From the NCBI RefSeq assembly GCF_040412425.1, contig NC_089784.1, positions 36,685,570 through 36,749,569 on the forward strand: DNA of 64,000 bases, written 5' to 3'. The position numbers and the translations under genes are program-made. Shown piece after piece: positions 46,874 to 60,312 of this stretch. Numbering within the stretch: position 1 is the stretch's first letter; each line of letters opens with the position of its first letter. Under the pieces are notes generated by a model. The model did no database searches, had not been told where the DNA came from, and worked only from the letters and a program-made list of their open reading frames with translations. This stretch comes from Macrobrachium rosenbergii. Its lineage: Eukaryota; Arthropoda; Malacostraca; Decapoda; Palaemonidae.

Positions 46874-47815
46874 CCTTTATCACATACACAATTGTTCTGT
46901 GCATTAGTAGAATGACTAAAAGGACCTCATTCAAACTGGATGGTATCTAATGGAGTATTTATTCAGAAAAAGTTACAAGCTTTCTTGGACAAACAGTCCA
47001 CATTATCAACGCAGACGCGTAGTCCAGCTGTATTTATATCTGTGTGCTGGGTGCTTTTAATCCTATAATTGCCTAGCTCCTCCTGTGTGACCACCACCCC
47101 CTCGTGATCTTGGTCTTTCTCTGCCCCTTCTTCTTCCAGGTGTCCGTTTTCTGTGCGTTCTCTTGCGTTTTTCCTCCGTTTCCTTGCTACTGTGGAGCAT
47201 ACGATCTTTCTAGATATGCTGTCTTCAAAGCCATTCCTGGTGTTCCCTGCTATTATGTTGTTGGCGCATGTTATGAAGGTGTTCTCTACAACCAGTCTGG
47301 CCATTTTGTTGGTGTTCCTGTACAGAAAACTCATATTTTCCCAGTCTATTTCATGATCATTTTCCCAACAGTGTTTGGCAACTGCCGACGTCTAATTATA
47401 ATGCCTTATGTTCTGCAGGTGTTGTCTGCTTCGCCCTTTACATGATTTGCCAGTTTCGTCATAGTACCCTTCTTCACAGCCTAGACATGCTGCCATGTAT
47501 ACCTGCCCCCCCTCTAATCTCTTCCCCCTCTACTGACTTTTTGTTTCTAACTATTTTATTCCTAATGGTGTTTTTGTAGCTGCCTACCAATTTGAAATTA
47601 TCTAGCTTTCTGTTAATGGGTGCAATAGAGTTGCTATACGGGACTGTAATTATTTTCTTCCCTACCAAAAGTTCCTTTTCTATCCTTTCCCTTTCCCCAA
47701 AATAGTTTTTCCTTGCCTTGATGTGTGCCCACTCCCACCAATAATTAGGGTACCCTAATCTCCTAAAACTCTCCCTCAGGTAATCCAGCTCTTCATCTAA
47801 AAATTAGGAACTGCA
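46872..47815 (-). pseudogene. Penelope-like family 1, 5'-truncated minus copy
   Basis: It matches the plus copy from about 49640 to its 3' end, inverted and without the hAT insertion. Minus strand 47668-47474 reads MVGKKIITVPYSNSIAPINR, and 47334-46963 reads MSFLYRNTNKMARLVVENTF, the C-terminal part after the GIY-YIG-type domain. The empty hAT target GCCTAGCT is at 47071-47078. It joins the plus copy head to head at about 47815. Confidence 0.8.
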
Positions 47816-48781
47816 AATCCAATTTGAATGAGATCCTTTTAGTAATTCTACTAATGCACAGAACAATTGTGTATGTGATAAAGTTAATTTATTTGACCTC
47901 GAGATGGATTGGTTCAGGAGTTTTAAAAGAACATATGGAGGCAGAACCATGCTGGAAGTAAGAAATTATGAGAAAGTGAGAAGGAAGATAGTGGTGACAG
48001 ACAACAAAATCCGGTTCCTTAAGAATTGCGTAGCAGACTGTGTGGCACCGAAATCGCTGGATAAGATACGAGAGAGAGACACTGATGGACATTTGTTTCC
48101 TGGTTTTGTAGAAGAGATCATGAAGGAAGACATAAGGAAGAAAAAGATCGAATTGGAAGAATTAAGGATGAAAAGCAGGAAAATCAGGAGAGAACTGACG
48201 GAGAAATACAGAGGCCCCAGCTTGGACAACATTTTCAAAGGAATTGCCGGTTATGTAAAGGTATGTGCCCGCCGTAGTTCTCAGCTACATGAGAATAGAC
48301 TCGTTGCCATTTTCGATAGGTCGGGGTGGGTGAAAAAAAAGTAACTTTGATTTAGTCAAGAACATTTCTAAGAGACTCCTAAGTAGGGATGAAGTGCTAC
48401 TGTTAGGATATGGCCTTAATTTTTGCATGGGGAACGAAAGTCACGATTTCATTGAAATGTGTAGAAGCCTAAGGGAACTAGATAAGAACAGAAATGGGGA
48501 TGAAGCAGCTTTTTGCAGGGGCGCCATGTGGGCGGGGATTAGGTCGAACAGATTCGTGTTTCCGGAGAGGTTACATAAGGTCCTTGATAGATTAGGAAAA
48601 TACAAGGACATAAAGATTTCTAAGGCAGACAAAGGGGGGGGCAGTAGTAGTAATGGATGCCATAGACTACAAGAACAAGTTAGAACAATTGCTAATCGAT
48701 GAGAACACATATGAGGCTTGCAACAAAAAACCGGACATTAGGGGGATATAATGCAATTTTAACAAAAAAGTAAGGGAAGCG

Positions 48782-49282
48782 TTGACAAAAATCCACAACA
48801 AAACTAAGAGAAAAGAATTAGAACATAGAGTAAAATCAGTGGAAAGCCCAGAGACCCCATATATTTATGGTAGTCCTAAGATCCACAAGGAAGGGTGCCC
48901 GCTAAGACCAATCGTGGCATCGACGAGATCACCACAGAGGAGGCTGGAGAAATTTCTTTCCAACATAATGGGAAAATGGATGGGCTTAGTATCCGAAGGG
49001 CATTTAAAACATAACATGAACCTGATGGATGAACTATCCAAAATTAACGTAAAAGACTGTAAATTTGCAAGTTTGGATGTAACTTCCCTGTTCACTAACG
49101 TACCAGTCAAGACGATGATGGAAGTAATAAAAAAGAAAATGGAGGAAGGGGTTTATACATGCGACCTAGATCGTGACGTTTTAATAAAACTGCTAACAGC
49201 GACCCTCAGCGTTAATGTTTTCAAGTGGGACGAAAACCATTATATACAAAAAAATGGCGAGTCTTTCACCAATTCTAGCTAA
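48782..49282 (+). pseudogene. Penelope-like RT, fingers/palm block 1
   Basis: An open 166-codon stretch inside the family 1 element with YIYGSPKIHKEGCPLRPIVA and KFASLDVTSLFTNVPV. It ends in a frameshift near 49255; the next block continues in another frame. Confidence 0.82.
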
Positions 49283-49655
49283 TGTCTTCATGGAATGGTT
49301 TGAAAAGGAAGAGGTGGGCAAAGTAAATAAAGGGAACTTAAATATCGTAAAATGGGTAAGATACATGGATGACATCTTGATTATTTACAAGGGAGAAAGG
49401 GAAGATCTACACAAGTTTCTAGAAAACATAAATAAACTAAATGAACACATCAAGTTCACAATAGAAGAGGAGGGAGAAATTCCTTTCTTGGATGTCCTGG
49501 TTAGGAGGGAAGGGGAAAATTTAAAATTCAAGGTATATAGGAAGAAGACACACACCAGTTCATACATACATAGGTTCTCCAGTCACAGGAAAGATATAAA
49601 AATAGGAGTAATGGCAGGGTTGGCCATCAGGACTTATAGGATTTGCAGTCCCTAA
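49215..49655 (+). pseudogene. Penelope-like RT, palm block 2 and thumb
   Basis: An open 146-codon stretch with SPILANVFMEWFEKEE, KWVRYMDDILIIYKGE (catalytic DD intact) and a TSSYIHRFSSHRKDIK segment typical of Penelope-type RT (T.. Y.h..SsHp..K). It ends at a stop in PSPNF-like sequence at 49653. Confidence 0.83.
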
Positions 49656-49766
49656 TTTTTAGACGAAGAGCTGGATTACCTGAGGGAGAGTTTTAGGAGA
49701 TTAGGCTACCCTAAGTATTGGTGGGAGTGGGCACACATCAAGGCAAGGAAAAACTATTTTGGGGAA

Positions 49767-50387
49767 ATGGAAAGGATAGAAAAGGAACATTTAGTAGGGA
49801 AGAAAATAATTACAGTCCCGTACAGCAACTCTATTGCACTCATTAACAGAAAGCTAGATAATTTCGAATTGATAGGCAGCTACAAAAACACCATTAGGAA
49901 TAAAATAGTTAGAAACAAAAAGTCGGTAGAGGGGGAAGAGATTAGGGGGGGTGGTTATACATGGCAGCGTGTCTAGGCTGTGACGAAGAGTACTATGACG
50001 AAACTGGCAAATCATGTAAAGGGCGAAGCAGACAACACCTGCAGAACATAAGGCATTATAATTAGACGTCGGCAGTTGCCAAACACTGTTGGGAAAATGA
50101 TCATGAAATAGACTGGGAAAATATGAGTTTTCTGTACAGGAACACCAACAAAACGGCCAGACTGGTTGTAGAGAACGCCTTCATAACATGCGCCAACAAC
50201 ATAATGGCAGGGAACACCAGGAATGGCTTTGAAGACAGCATATCTAGAAAGATCGTATACTCCACAGTAGCAAGGAAACGGAGGAAAAACGCAAGAGAAC
50301 GCACAGAAAACGGACACCTGGAAGAAGAAGGGGGCAAAGAAAGTCCAAGATCACGAGGGGGTGGGGGTCACACAGGAGGAGCTAGGA
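49767..50387 (+). pseudogene. Penelope-like C-terminal part with GIY-YIG-type endonuclease
   Basis: 49767-49976 reads VGKKIITVPYSNSIALINRK. After a frame change, YMAACLGCDEEYYDETGKSC and RSRQHLQNIR (49960-50050) match the GIY-YIG core C.GC...Y.GETG..., followed by AVAKHCWENDHEIDWENM. The first Gly of the ETG block is replaced by Asp (YDETG). 50123-50400 continues with SFLYRNTNKTARLVVENAF. Confidence 0.72.
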
Positions 50388-51618
50388 CAGGGGGTGGGGA
50401 ACCTTTCTGTGCATGAGGGTCACATTGAAATTCATCGTTCCTCATAGAGGCCGCATTCAATAAGTGACTGTTTTTTACAGTTATTTTAAACCTTTTGTAA
50501 ATATTACATAATCTAAAGCAGGAGCAAAAAAACTTGAATATATGATATTTTCCAATATACAGTTTGCGCAAATTAATGACTTCTTTGAGATTGCTCCTTT
50601 TGAGACAGCATTTTCATATCGGCCTAACATAGTGGTTTTCATTTTAAACTGGTCTTCCAGATGCTCAGTTGTCTTGATTTGTGTCAAGTATGAGAATGTG
50701 GATTCATAACAATATGTTGTAGAAAAGCATGAAATCAACTCGCGTACATGTTCTCGCATGCGACGATATTCTGCTTCCTTTCTCCAAATTTTAATGGAAT
50801 CTTCCCTGCTGTCAATCAGAGATTTCAGGATATTGCCTTCAGACAACTCAATGAACTCCATTTGTAAATCTTCAGGTGCCTCTGATACTTCAACTAAGTG
50901 TGGCTGAAAATCTAGTTTCAGGGTGATGTCATGCTTTTAAAAATCATTAAATATTCTTCTTCGTGATAAAAAGCAAGTCAGCAAAATACTGCAAACACTG
51001 ATAGATGGACACACACACACTCACAAAACGTAGGAAAGAGTCAATAACTAGAGCTTGAAATTGAAGAGTTCACCAACTTGCGTCACATCGTTCCTCGAGT
51101 AATACGTGAATTAAACGTGATGAGAACATCATGGCTTCAACTTACATGATTCCAAAAGCAGGTAAGAGAGATGGAGCTGCCTCATTTTCTATGGTTTCTT
51201 ACAATTTTGAACGAAAGATTGTTTGCATCATACATCATTACTGAAATATTGTACAAGTCCCTGAATTATTGCATTATCGTACCTATGGAATTATGCACGT
51301 ACAAATAAGCAAGTTGTTGTTTTTGTATGATAATTATCGTTCACAAGGCGTCGCTGTTATGAAAGTCTGTAATCCATACTATGTTTTGAAAGAAATGTAT
51401 TGCTGAAATTATTTATTCATGTAATACTATGTTGATAAATGGAGATTCGAACAACTTTGGAATGTGAAGAATTCAGGAGAAAACTTGATCAATAAGCGAG
51501 TGGTTGGCACAAATGAAACACACTTTCATGAAGCTGCGTTCTTTTTCTCATTTCTACGTCTCTCTTTTTTTTTATTTACTAATGATGTGTAAAGTAAGAG
51601 ATTATTTCCCCACCCCTG
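50388..51618 (-). mobile_element. hAT element, internally deleted, 1231 bp
   Basis: Terminal inverted repeats CAGGGGGTGGGGAA / TTTCCCCACCCCTG. Target duplication AGCTAGGA (50380-50387) / AGCTAGGC (51619-51626), 7 of 8. The minus Penelope-like copy keeps the empty site AGCTAGGC, which proves the limits. The only coding remnant is the hAT C-terminal region at 50481-50861. Confidence 0.85.
50481..50861 (-). pseudogene. hAT transposase C-terminal dimerisation region
   Basis: 126 open codons: REHVRELISCFSTTYCYEST then FSYLTQIKTTEHLEDQF. This is the hAT dimerisation motif (..fgStY.CE..FS....IK...R..L...hL..). The BED finger and the catalytic core are missing, so the element could not move by itself. 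Confidence 0.7.
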
Positions 51619-51783
51619 AGCTAGGCGATTATAGGATTAAAAGTACTCAGCACAGATATAAATACAGCTGGACTACGCGTCTGCGCTGATAATCTGGACT
51701 GTTTATCCAAGAAAGCTTGTAACTTTTTCTGAATAAATACTCCATTAGATACCATCCAGTTTGAATGAGGTCCTTTTATAATA

Positions 51784-51815
51784 TGTAATATATATATGTA
51801 TATATATATATATAT

Positions 51816-51850
<35 letters not shown>
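51784..51850. repeat. (AT)n microsatellite abutting Penelope-like 3' end
   Basis: AT repeat with few interruptions directly after GGTCCTTTTATAATATG, the truncated terminal repeat of the plus copy. Confidence 0.92.
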
Positions 51851-53006
<1,156 letters not shown>

Positions 53007-54229
53007 TTAAATAATGTGATAACTGGCCATTATTTTCATTAAAACCCGACTACACAGAGAAAGACTGAAAAGGTTTTTATTGCAGGGGTAATAAATGCGG
53101 GGAGAAGAAAAACGGTGGTGGTGATATTTTCTATACTCTTATATAATGGCTACATTTATTTCTTTTAAAAAAAATAATGATACATATGTGTCAATATATA
53201 CATATTGTAATATATATATATATAGAGTGGCATGTTTGTCAATCAAGATATGCACTGCATTTAAAAATCTGGATATCCATACTGGTCAATCTAACAGGAT
53301 AACTATGAGTTATGTCTGTTTTATTTGGTTTATATAATTATCTATTTTAAATAACCTCATCATATGATTATTATTATTGTTCTGTCTGGATACATTTTTA
53401 GGCATTGATTTTTTAATCTTCATCTTTGCATATGTATTCATGAAACTTGTGCACACAACTATGAAACATGTTTCTACATATATTTTCTACGTATACGTAT
53501 TTTCTATGTATGATTTCTATATATAATCTTCATTCACATTATCAGTATAATGAGTGTTGAAAATGTATAGTTTTGCTTTGCTTTCTGAGTAGTTATACTT
53601 AACTCATGAGTGAATGTTTTGGTGATTTCGTTCCTTTTGTGTTTTTACGTGGCCGAGCAAATGTCATGATCTGACACGATATAAAATGGAAGCGTAGTTC
53701 CATTCGTATTGCAATTTAAACGGACTTAGAGAAAAGTATATATATCTGTGTGAGCATGAGAGAAGTGTTGTTTGTGAATCACAGATCTAGTCCTTCAAAT
53801 CGCACGTCAGCAAAACAGTATGTCAGTATAAGTCAACGTCCTCTTTGTTCTGAGCTGAGAGATGTCACGTAGACAGTGAGGAATCCCTGGGGACGAGGTC
53901 ATTGTGTGTTCGTGTGTGTGTAATTGATAAGTCTTGTTATGATGTAGCGTGGAAGTTTTAAGACAGATCAAAATGGGAATCATCCTGTGTAGACCCATTG
54001 TTACCCTGTTGTACAAATATCTCACAAATTATAGTCACACAGAATCCCATTATGGAGTTTGTCTAAATCCTACCATAAGAACTTTACAATTTCAAAAACG
54101 TAAACTCATTGCACAACCATGGAGAAACCTTTGAAGATGCAATTCCATTTCTCTGACTGTAATGACTACAGTCCACTCAATAAGAAATAGTTGGGCACTT
54201 GCAAGTGTAGCCCAACACAAAGACGGAAG
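53007..54229. other. No gene or element recognised
   Basis: AT-rich sequence up to the left border of duplication copy B. Short open frames without motifs. Confidence 0.4.
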
Positions 54230-55869
54230 TCACCTCACTGAAGCTCAGCAAACCCCATTCTGATTGACTCCTCGACTGCCCCTTCCAGCGTAAACAGCGA
54301 TCCGAGGCAAGGAGAATAAATAAACGTAAGGGTCTATCACCTTCCAAGTACCAGTTACCAGATAACCACTTTTTTTTTTTTTTAAACAAAATCGTTACGG
54401 CTCGCAAACTGACGGAAGGTTTCACTGACATTATTTCCGTTTCATATTTCATTACTGTACCTTAACGCCAAACCTGGAATGACTTTTAAATTTAGTTGCT
54501 CCTGTAATGTTCGAATATTCAAAACATTACCTTTACCACGTACACTTTATACGATATGCTTGCCGAAGTTCTGTCTTTTCTAAATGTATATATAATAATA
54601 TGTACTAATAAAACATTACGTCAAGAGGAATATCATTTTCGTAGCTACTTGCTGCATAGTTAAACGATTAACAGTATAATAAACGGAACTATAACTAGAT
54701 AAATATTTATTGTGCACCTTGTTATAAATCATAGACACCAATAAACGTAATAAATCTCAAGCTGAACTTTTGTAGTCAAAATAGCATTCCCTAAGACGCC
54801 GTTCAAAAATTACGTAACACTTTTATTGGTAATTTTTGACCCCTGCCCTCCTTGTCACGCCTCATAACACATGTCCAGACTCCACCCCCTAGAAAATTTT
54901 GTAACCAGCTAGTGGCCCCCTCCCCCGAATTAGTGTTCCCCCTTTTTTAACGCAATATAATAAATTAAAGTCTAGCCTAATACCTGGAAATTATTACCTT
55001 TAGGTTTTTCTTAATACTTATATGTTATGATATTAAAAAATCAGATAAATTTGAAATGAAAATGTTCTCTTATGCCATGTTTAGAAGAGGATTAATTTAA
55101 TTTGTGATGCTTTTCTAAGCCACATTTATGCATAAAGTAGAGAATGTCGGAGCTTAGAAAAGGAACGAGTTTGTGATATTATTGTGACATGCAACACATA
55201 TAGTAGAAGATGTTGAAGTACAAACAAGGATTGATTATGTGATATTTTTTAAACCCTATAATTATGCAAAAAAAATATTAAATACCATATTCTCAATATT
55301 ACTACAATATAATAAAAGTCTATTGCAGAATCTTTACTATCTCTCTTTTATCCTTCTACATTTACATCTTCTCAGTAACCCCCCCCCCTCCCTCCCTAAA
55401 GCGTTACGTAATTTTTGAACGGCCTCTAAATCATTTCAATATATTCCATGCATAGCCTATTAGGTGTGAAAAAATAACCAAAAAATGCGGAAAAATAAAA
55501 ACGGGTCTACATAAAATAAGTCTTTGTCTATGAAAATTGAGGAATAAATACACTAGAGTTCATACCAGATTTATTCACTAAACATAGCAACAGGAAAACT
55601 AACAAAGAATCCGGCTGCTTTTCGCCTGAGGATCCTTCAGTCATTTAAACAACATTTGCCAGGAAGTATAAACCAGTGACCTCAATATACACCTGTATAC
55701 CTTAGAGAAATCATTTGAGGCTTAACGACTTCGTATATTGATAAGTCAGGGAACATTCTTCGATAGCGTTCCGGTCGGTGGTCCGTCCATTATTGTAATC
55801 CTTCCTGTGCTTTGTTGCGTTACGAATGTTTGATTAATCAAGGGCTTTTGTTTGTTTCTTTTTTCACAG

Positions 55870-56125
55870 TCAGAAAATAGGGTATATTTATCTCACCCTT
55901 GTGATAAAGGTAGTAAGGATGACCATATTAGATAGTGTTGTAGAAGCAGTAGTAACAGCTATGGTAGCCAATCCTCGAGACTTTTATCCGGATTCCGAAA
56001 TAAAGAAAACGGGATACAGCCCATCCCAGGATAACTCTGCTATCTTTCTGAATCGTCGGCCGTTATGTCAACAGCAAGGTCCAATCTTGGTAAACATCAA
56101 GGTTATGGGTCGATTTCCTTTAGAG
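55870..56125 (+). CDS. Candidate exon of unknown gene, copy B
   Basis: Same length, acceptor and donor as 38142-38397. One amino-acid change was seen (SQDDS to SQDNS). Confidence 0.28.
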
Positions 56126-56285
56126 GTAACCCCCCACCCCCAACCCCCCCGCCCCACACCGCCGAGTGTTAACGTATTTTCAGAAATGTTATCTGTGATT
56201 TACAGGTTCTATTATGTAACTGAAAACCAAATGAATATATAGTATATATGCTTAAAAAATCACAGTAGATGCGCGTGACTTCAGT

Positions 56286-56447
56286 GTATAAGCGAATCCC
56301 ACAGGAAAATGACAGGCAGAAGTTCAGTACCAAGCGCTTTCACGTTTATTAACGCATCGTCTCATTCGTGCCCGACGATGCATTAATAAACGTGAAAGCG
56401 CTTGGCACTGAACTTCTTCCTGTCATTTTCCTGTGGATTCGCTTATA
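56286..56447. mobile_element. Fold-back element next to (AT)n, copy B
   Basis: As 38577-38741, but both arms keep CCAAGCGCTTTCACG, so this copy looks closer to the ancestral form. Confidence 0.75.
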
Positions 56448-56449
56448 TA

Positions 56450-56534
<85 letters not shown>
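56447..56534. repeat. (AT)n microsatellite, copy B, left part
   Basis: About 88 bp of AT, left of the insertion. Confidence 0.94.
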
Positions 56535-56538
<4 letters not shown>

Positions 56539-56820
56539 AACAAAACAAAACCACTCAAACACCTTCTAAAACATAACAGACACCTCACACGTCTCGAACT
56601 GTCAACCTACTCGCCCAGTTCTCCTCGCTGCTGGGAGAAAGGGAGCTGAGGATTTGGTAACATGTACACATTCGCTACCGGGGTCTAAGCGATGTCAGGC
56701 AGGGCAGCCGATCGAGGTTACGGCCTACCCCACCGCCAAATCCAAGTCCTTCAAAAGAAGGCATCGTGCTTATCCCATATAATAATGGGAAAACCTAAAT
56801 GCACGTTAAAAACGAAAAAC
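56535..56820. mobile_element. Insertion inside (AT)n, present only in copy B
   Basis: About 286 bp with landmarks CCCAGTTCTCCTCGCTGCTG, GGTCTAAGCGATGTCAGGCA, CCCCACCGCCAAATCCAAGT and TTCAAAAGAAGGCATCGTGC. I recall this as a dispersed crustacean repeat, perhaps a retroelement 3' tail, but cannot name the family. Both flanks are (AT)n, and copy A has plain (AT)n there. Confidence 0.7.
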
Positions 56821-56822
56821 AT

Positions 56823-56832
56823 ATATATACTG

Positions 56833-56875
<43 letters not shown>

Positions 56876-56912
56876 TTATATATATGTATATATATATATG
56901 TATATATACATG
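56823..56912. repeat. (AT)n microsatellite, copy B, right part, imperfect
   Basis: AT repeat with TGTATTTATA and TGTATA interruptions, right of the insertion. Confidence 0.9.
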
Positions 56913-57703
56913 TGCATAATGCTTCGTGAACAAACCTGCTGCGTAATTATACTTTTTTGTGCTCGCAGATCGTGAGACGAGAGTATTGTCTATTTACGCT
57001 GACATGGTTCTCGTTATAGTATAGCAGTTAATTTTAATAACTTATTTATTTAACAGTCGATGATAACAGCAACCAATAGAAATAAGTAACTAAGAATATA
57101 TTTTATCGCCTTCTTGGTGAAGCTCACCCTTCTTCTTCTGCCCTTTTCTTCGGATCTGTTCTAGTAAAGAGCGCAAGGTTGTCCAACCTAAAATTAGCAT
57201 CTGCACGGGAAAAAACTGTTGCTTTGGTGATTCACACTTTTACAAAAATGAACTGTCCAGAGCTTCCAGGTCATAACGGGAGAAAAGTTTACTGTTGTCC
57301 AGTAAACACCAAGGTATTATAATTGTTGTCCATCAGGCACTTGATATTTATTCAACCTGTATTTGTAAAGCTCCCCGCTCTGTTTCTCTCTTTTTTTTTT
57401 CATAGTTGGACATTCTCTTTATATGGTGAATTTCTGCTTTCTCGGCGTTTCTTCACTTGGCTTCGTTGTTCTTTTTTTTATCTGGACATACTATTTTGTG
57501 AAAACTTATTAAGCAATTGAAATGCATTTTTATCTTGTTCCACGTGGATGTGTACACATATTGAGCGAGAACGTTAGTATCAATACAGTGCATAATGGTT
57601 CATTAATTCGGCCTTCGGAATAAATTCCATATTACAAAGCATTTACCCAGATTCTCTAGCCCTCTGTTGCCGTAGGAAGACGTGGAATCCGTTACCTAGA
57701 GAC

Positions 57704-57730
57704 AGGACGACCCACTTATAAGTGGGTCCT
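57704..57730. repeat. Near-perfect palindrome, copy B
   Basis: Identical to 40078-40104. Confidence 0.6.
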
Positions 57731-57963
57731 GACTAGAGACGTTATATTTTACAGAGACATCGTATTTTTGTTTAGGACAGTGGATGTTGGTTGCATCTAT
57801 GAAATTACATATGTTGAGCAATTTGATAAAGAATAGGAGACGAGGGGATTTTAAATCACCTACCTTTAATCAAATTCGTACAAATCACCACATGACTGTA
57901 TTCCTTCACTCAGCTGCTTTACAGGCTCCTTTATGATTCCTTGCTTCCTACGCTACACCCCAG

Positions 57964-57964
<1 letters not shown>

Positions 57965-58052
<88 letters not shown>
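57965..58052. repeat. (AT)n microsatellite, copy B
   Basis: Uninterrupted counterpart of 40340-40452, about 25 bp shorter. Confidence 0.94.
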
Positions 58053-58053
<1 letters not shown>

Positions 58054-58954
58054 TAGTCATTTCTTCATCTTGGGTCGGGCTAAGGAGTCGCCGAAAGGTT
58101 CACTCATTCCGTTATGAGCAATGGATTTGGGATGGGGTTGCTTGACCCAGGCTCATGTTCCATTCCAACCAACTCCTCCCCTCTCCCCAACGGATGGTGT
58201 ATGGCTAACATATCTTGATTTTATTTAATGACACGCTTGTGGAACCGTGTCAGGCTATAAATACACTCATATTTAGATTTGAAATCATGCGAGACAACTC
58301 TCTAGAAATGAAAATATAAAACAAAGACGCGCTGCTATTACAGTAGTTGTTGTGGCTGCTCTGCAAAACATACGACAAAGATCAATCCTAGAATAAAGTA
58401 TCTTTGGTAAAATATGCATTTTACCAAACAAGATTAGGACTTTAGATATGACCTTAAGTTTAAGTATACCTTAGTTTTACCAGACCTTAGGTTTTTATAA
58501 CGCACTAAACATACAATTTAACCTTCTGACCCCGCCTTACTAAAATATATTTGGAGTCTTACAGAAATTATCAGACTTAGTCGCATAGTATTCTAGTCTT
58601 CAGCCTGTGAGTAAATCACGGACATGGTGCTTTCTAAAACAGTTTTTTCGGGGGGAAGTAAATGTCAAAAGGGACAGGTAACTCAGTGTCCTTATCTAGC
58701 CCTACCCCGAAGAAAGGAGGAAAAGGAGTAAAATATGTTGATTACTATTAGCTTATTGCTCAATAGTTACCTCTTTTACCGAGTCATTAAAAACACCTGT
58801 CAAGAGTAAAAACACTGTTTACGCTTTAACAGGTTTTTTTTATAACTATTGAACTACGCGGTTATCAGATTTTGCTCTGAGGCATGTTTTACACTTAATC
58901 GACAAAATATACTGTCTTTTGAAAGACGGCAGCTGATTATCACGAATGTCACCA

Positions 58955-59640
58955 AGTTTTTTACTGAGGTGTTTAGACTGAGGTTTGTTCTCACGCCACG
59001 AGCGGCAATACTCGTGAAGGGCGTCAGTAGTAGTAAGTTAAGTATACCTTAGTTTAACCAACCACTGAGCTGATTAACATTACCCGAAGGATTAGTTTTT
59101 TTGACGTGGCTTTATCTCAACGGGACCTACAGCTTATTGTGGAATTTTTTAATTTCTATCATAAATTCCTCTAATCGGCCGGCCGGAGACTTCAGAGTCA
59201 GGCCTGCTACGTCCCCAACGAGAAACTTGTTGTAGTAGTAGCAATTTCAGAAGTAGTAGTAGTAGTAGTAGTATTTTAGTTTTCTATTCAGAATAAGTTG
59301 GTGTAAAAAATCTGAGGGTTTACAAAATTTTCCTCCCGTCTATCATCTTGTTCAAACAACAGACTTTCCAGACAAAGAATTTTGCTCATCACAGTTCAGA
59401 CACAGTTATCTAAAACTGAAGATAAATATCAACCGATGGTCAAATTAAAGTTTTCATGCATTCCAACAAGAGAGTGCCTGTGACTCAACAGCACTTAAAG
59501 ACGGGGCTTTGTGTCTCTAAAAGTGAATGTCCGTGCCTTGATGACAGTCAACCGTTACTGAAAAAGGAAAACTACATCCACCCTAAGGAGTCTGTGCGTA
59601 AGTAGTCACAAACAGGCTCTAAAGCCAATAGCCCTCTACA
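58955..59640. other. Region of clustered small deletions in copy B (includes shredded SINE and TAG repeat)
   Basis: Compared with copy A about 41345-42290, copy B lacks many separate pieces of 2-40 bp while the retained bases match well. Example: the SINE keeps ACGGGACCTACAGCTTATTG but loses parts before and after it. The rest of copy B does not show this density. Confidence 0.7.
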
Positions 59641-60146
59641 GAGTTTTTAGTTTCTCTTTTTTTTTACATAAATCACGTCAAACAGCTTCATCAGGCCTGG
59701 CGTCATGTTGAATTTCACTGTAGGCTTACTTTGCCGGGCGTTAGTTATCATTTGTAACAGACTAAAAATTTTGCCATGCAGTGAGTTATCTAAGAAGATA
59801 ATATGGGTTAGATTTTTCAATGATAACAGTCTGAAAATCAGATGACACGTCCCCACTGAAGCTCACGAAGCCAACACACGCCCTCTTGAGCTTAAGTCAA
59901 ACACCTTATACAGAATAATGATATATTAAGGAATCATGATATATAGTTGGGAAATTTGCAATGATACCATGAACATCAATTCGTCAAATGTAACCACAGA
60001 TGAATTTCTATAACAAAACACAGTGGGTTTTTTTAGTAATATTAACATTGTAACCAACTTTCTCATAGAGGCCAAAGGCAAAGGCGAATACAGAGCATGA
60101 ACAATTGATATCTTGTCTATAAGAAGAAAGATTAATGTGAACACAT

Positions 60147-60153
<7 letters not shown>

Positions 60154-60236
<83 letters not shown>

Positions 60237-60312
60237 TATAATAAGTATATATATACACATATAAATATATATATATATATACACATATATACAGTATATA
60301 TACAGTATATTG
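60154..60312. repeat. (AT)n microsatellite, copy B, imperfect
   Basis: About 70 bp of clean AT followed by AT with CACACA and CAGTATA interruptions. Confidence 0.9.

Larger units (their letters stand above)
47816..51778 (+). pseudogene. Penelope-like family 1 retroelement, near full length, interrupted by hAT
   Basis: Order: a terminal repeat (about 47821-47890, TTTGAATGAGATCC to GTGATAAAGTTAAT), ATG at 47904 (MDWFRSFKRTYGGRTMLEV), linker with VLLLGYGLNF (48394), ISKADKGG (about 48617), YIYGSPKIHKEGCPLRPIV (48860), FASLDVTSLFTNVPVK (first Asp), MASLSPILANVFMEWF, RYMDDILIIYKG (catalytic DD, 49360), a thumb with IPFLDVLVRREG, then the GIY-YIG-like CLGCDEEYYDETGKSCKGRS (49990). At least three frameshifts/stops separate these frames. 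The 3' end (51619-51778) ends GAATGAGGTCCTTTTA, matching the 5' terminal repeat, then (AT)n. Penelope-like elements encode RT plus a GIY-YIG endonuclease and copy via target-primed synthesis. Confidence 0.85.

Noticed and set aside
47104..47445. Plus-strand open frame with Cys/Phe-rich sequence (and its match at 50012-50317 on minus)
   Set aside because: Antisense shadow of the Penelope-like C-terminal coding region.
51745..51778. Hammerhead ribozyme in the Penelope-like terminal repeat (TTGAATGAGGTCC resembles the CTGATGAG core)
   Set aside because: The GAAA core element and stem III pairing were not found at the right distance.
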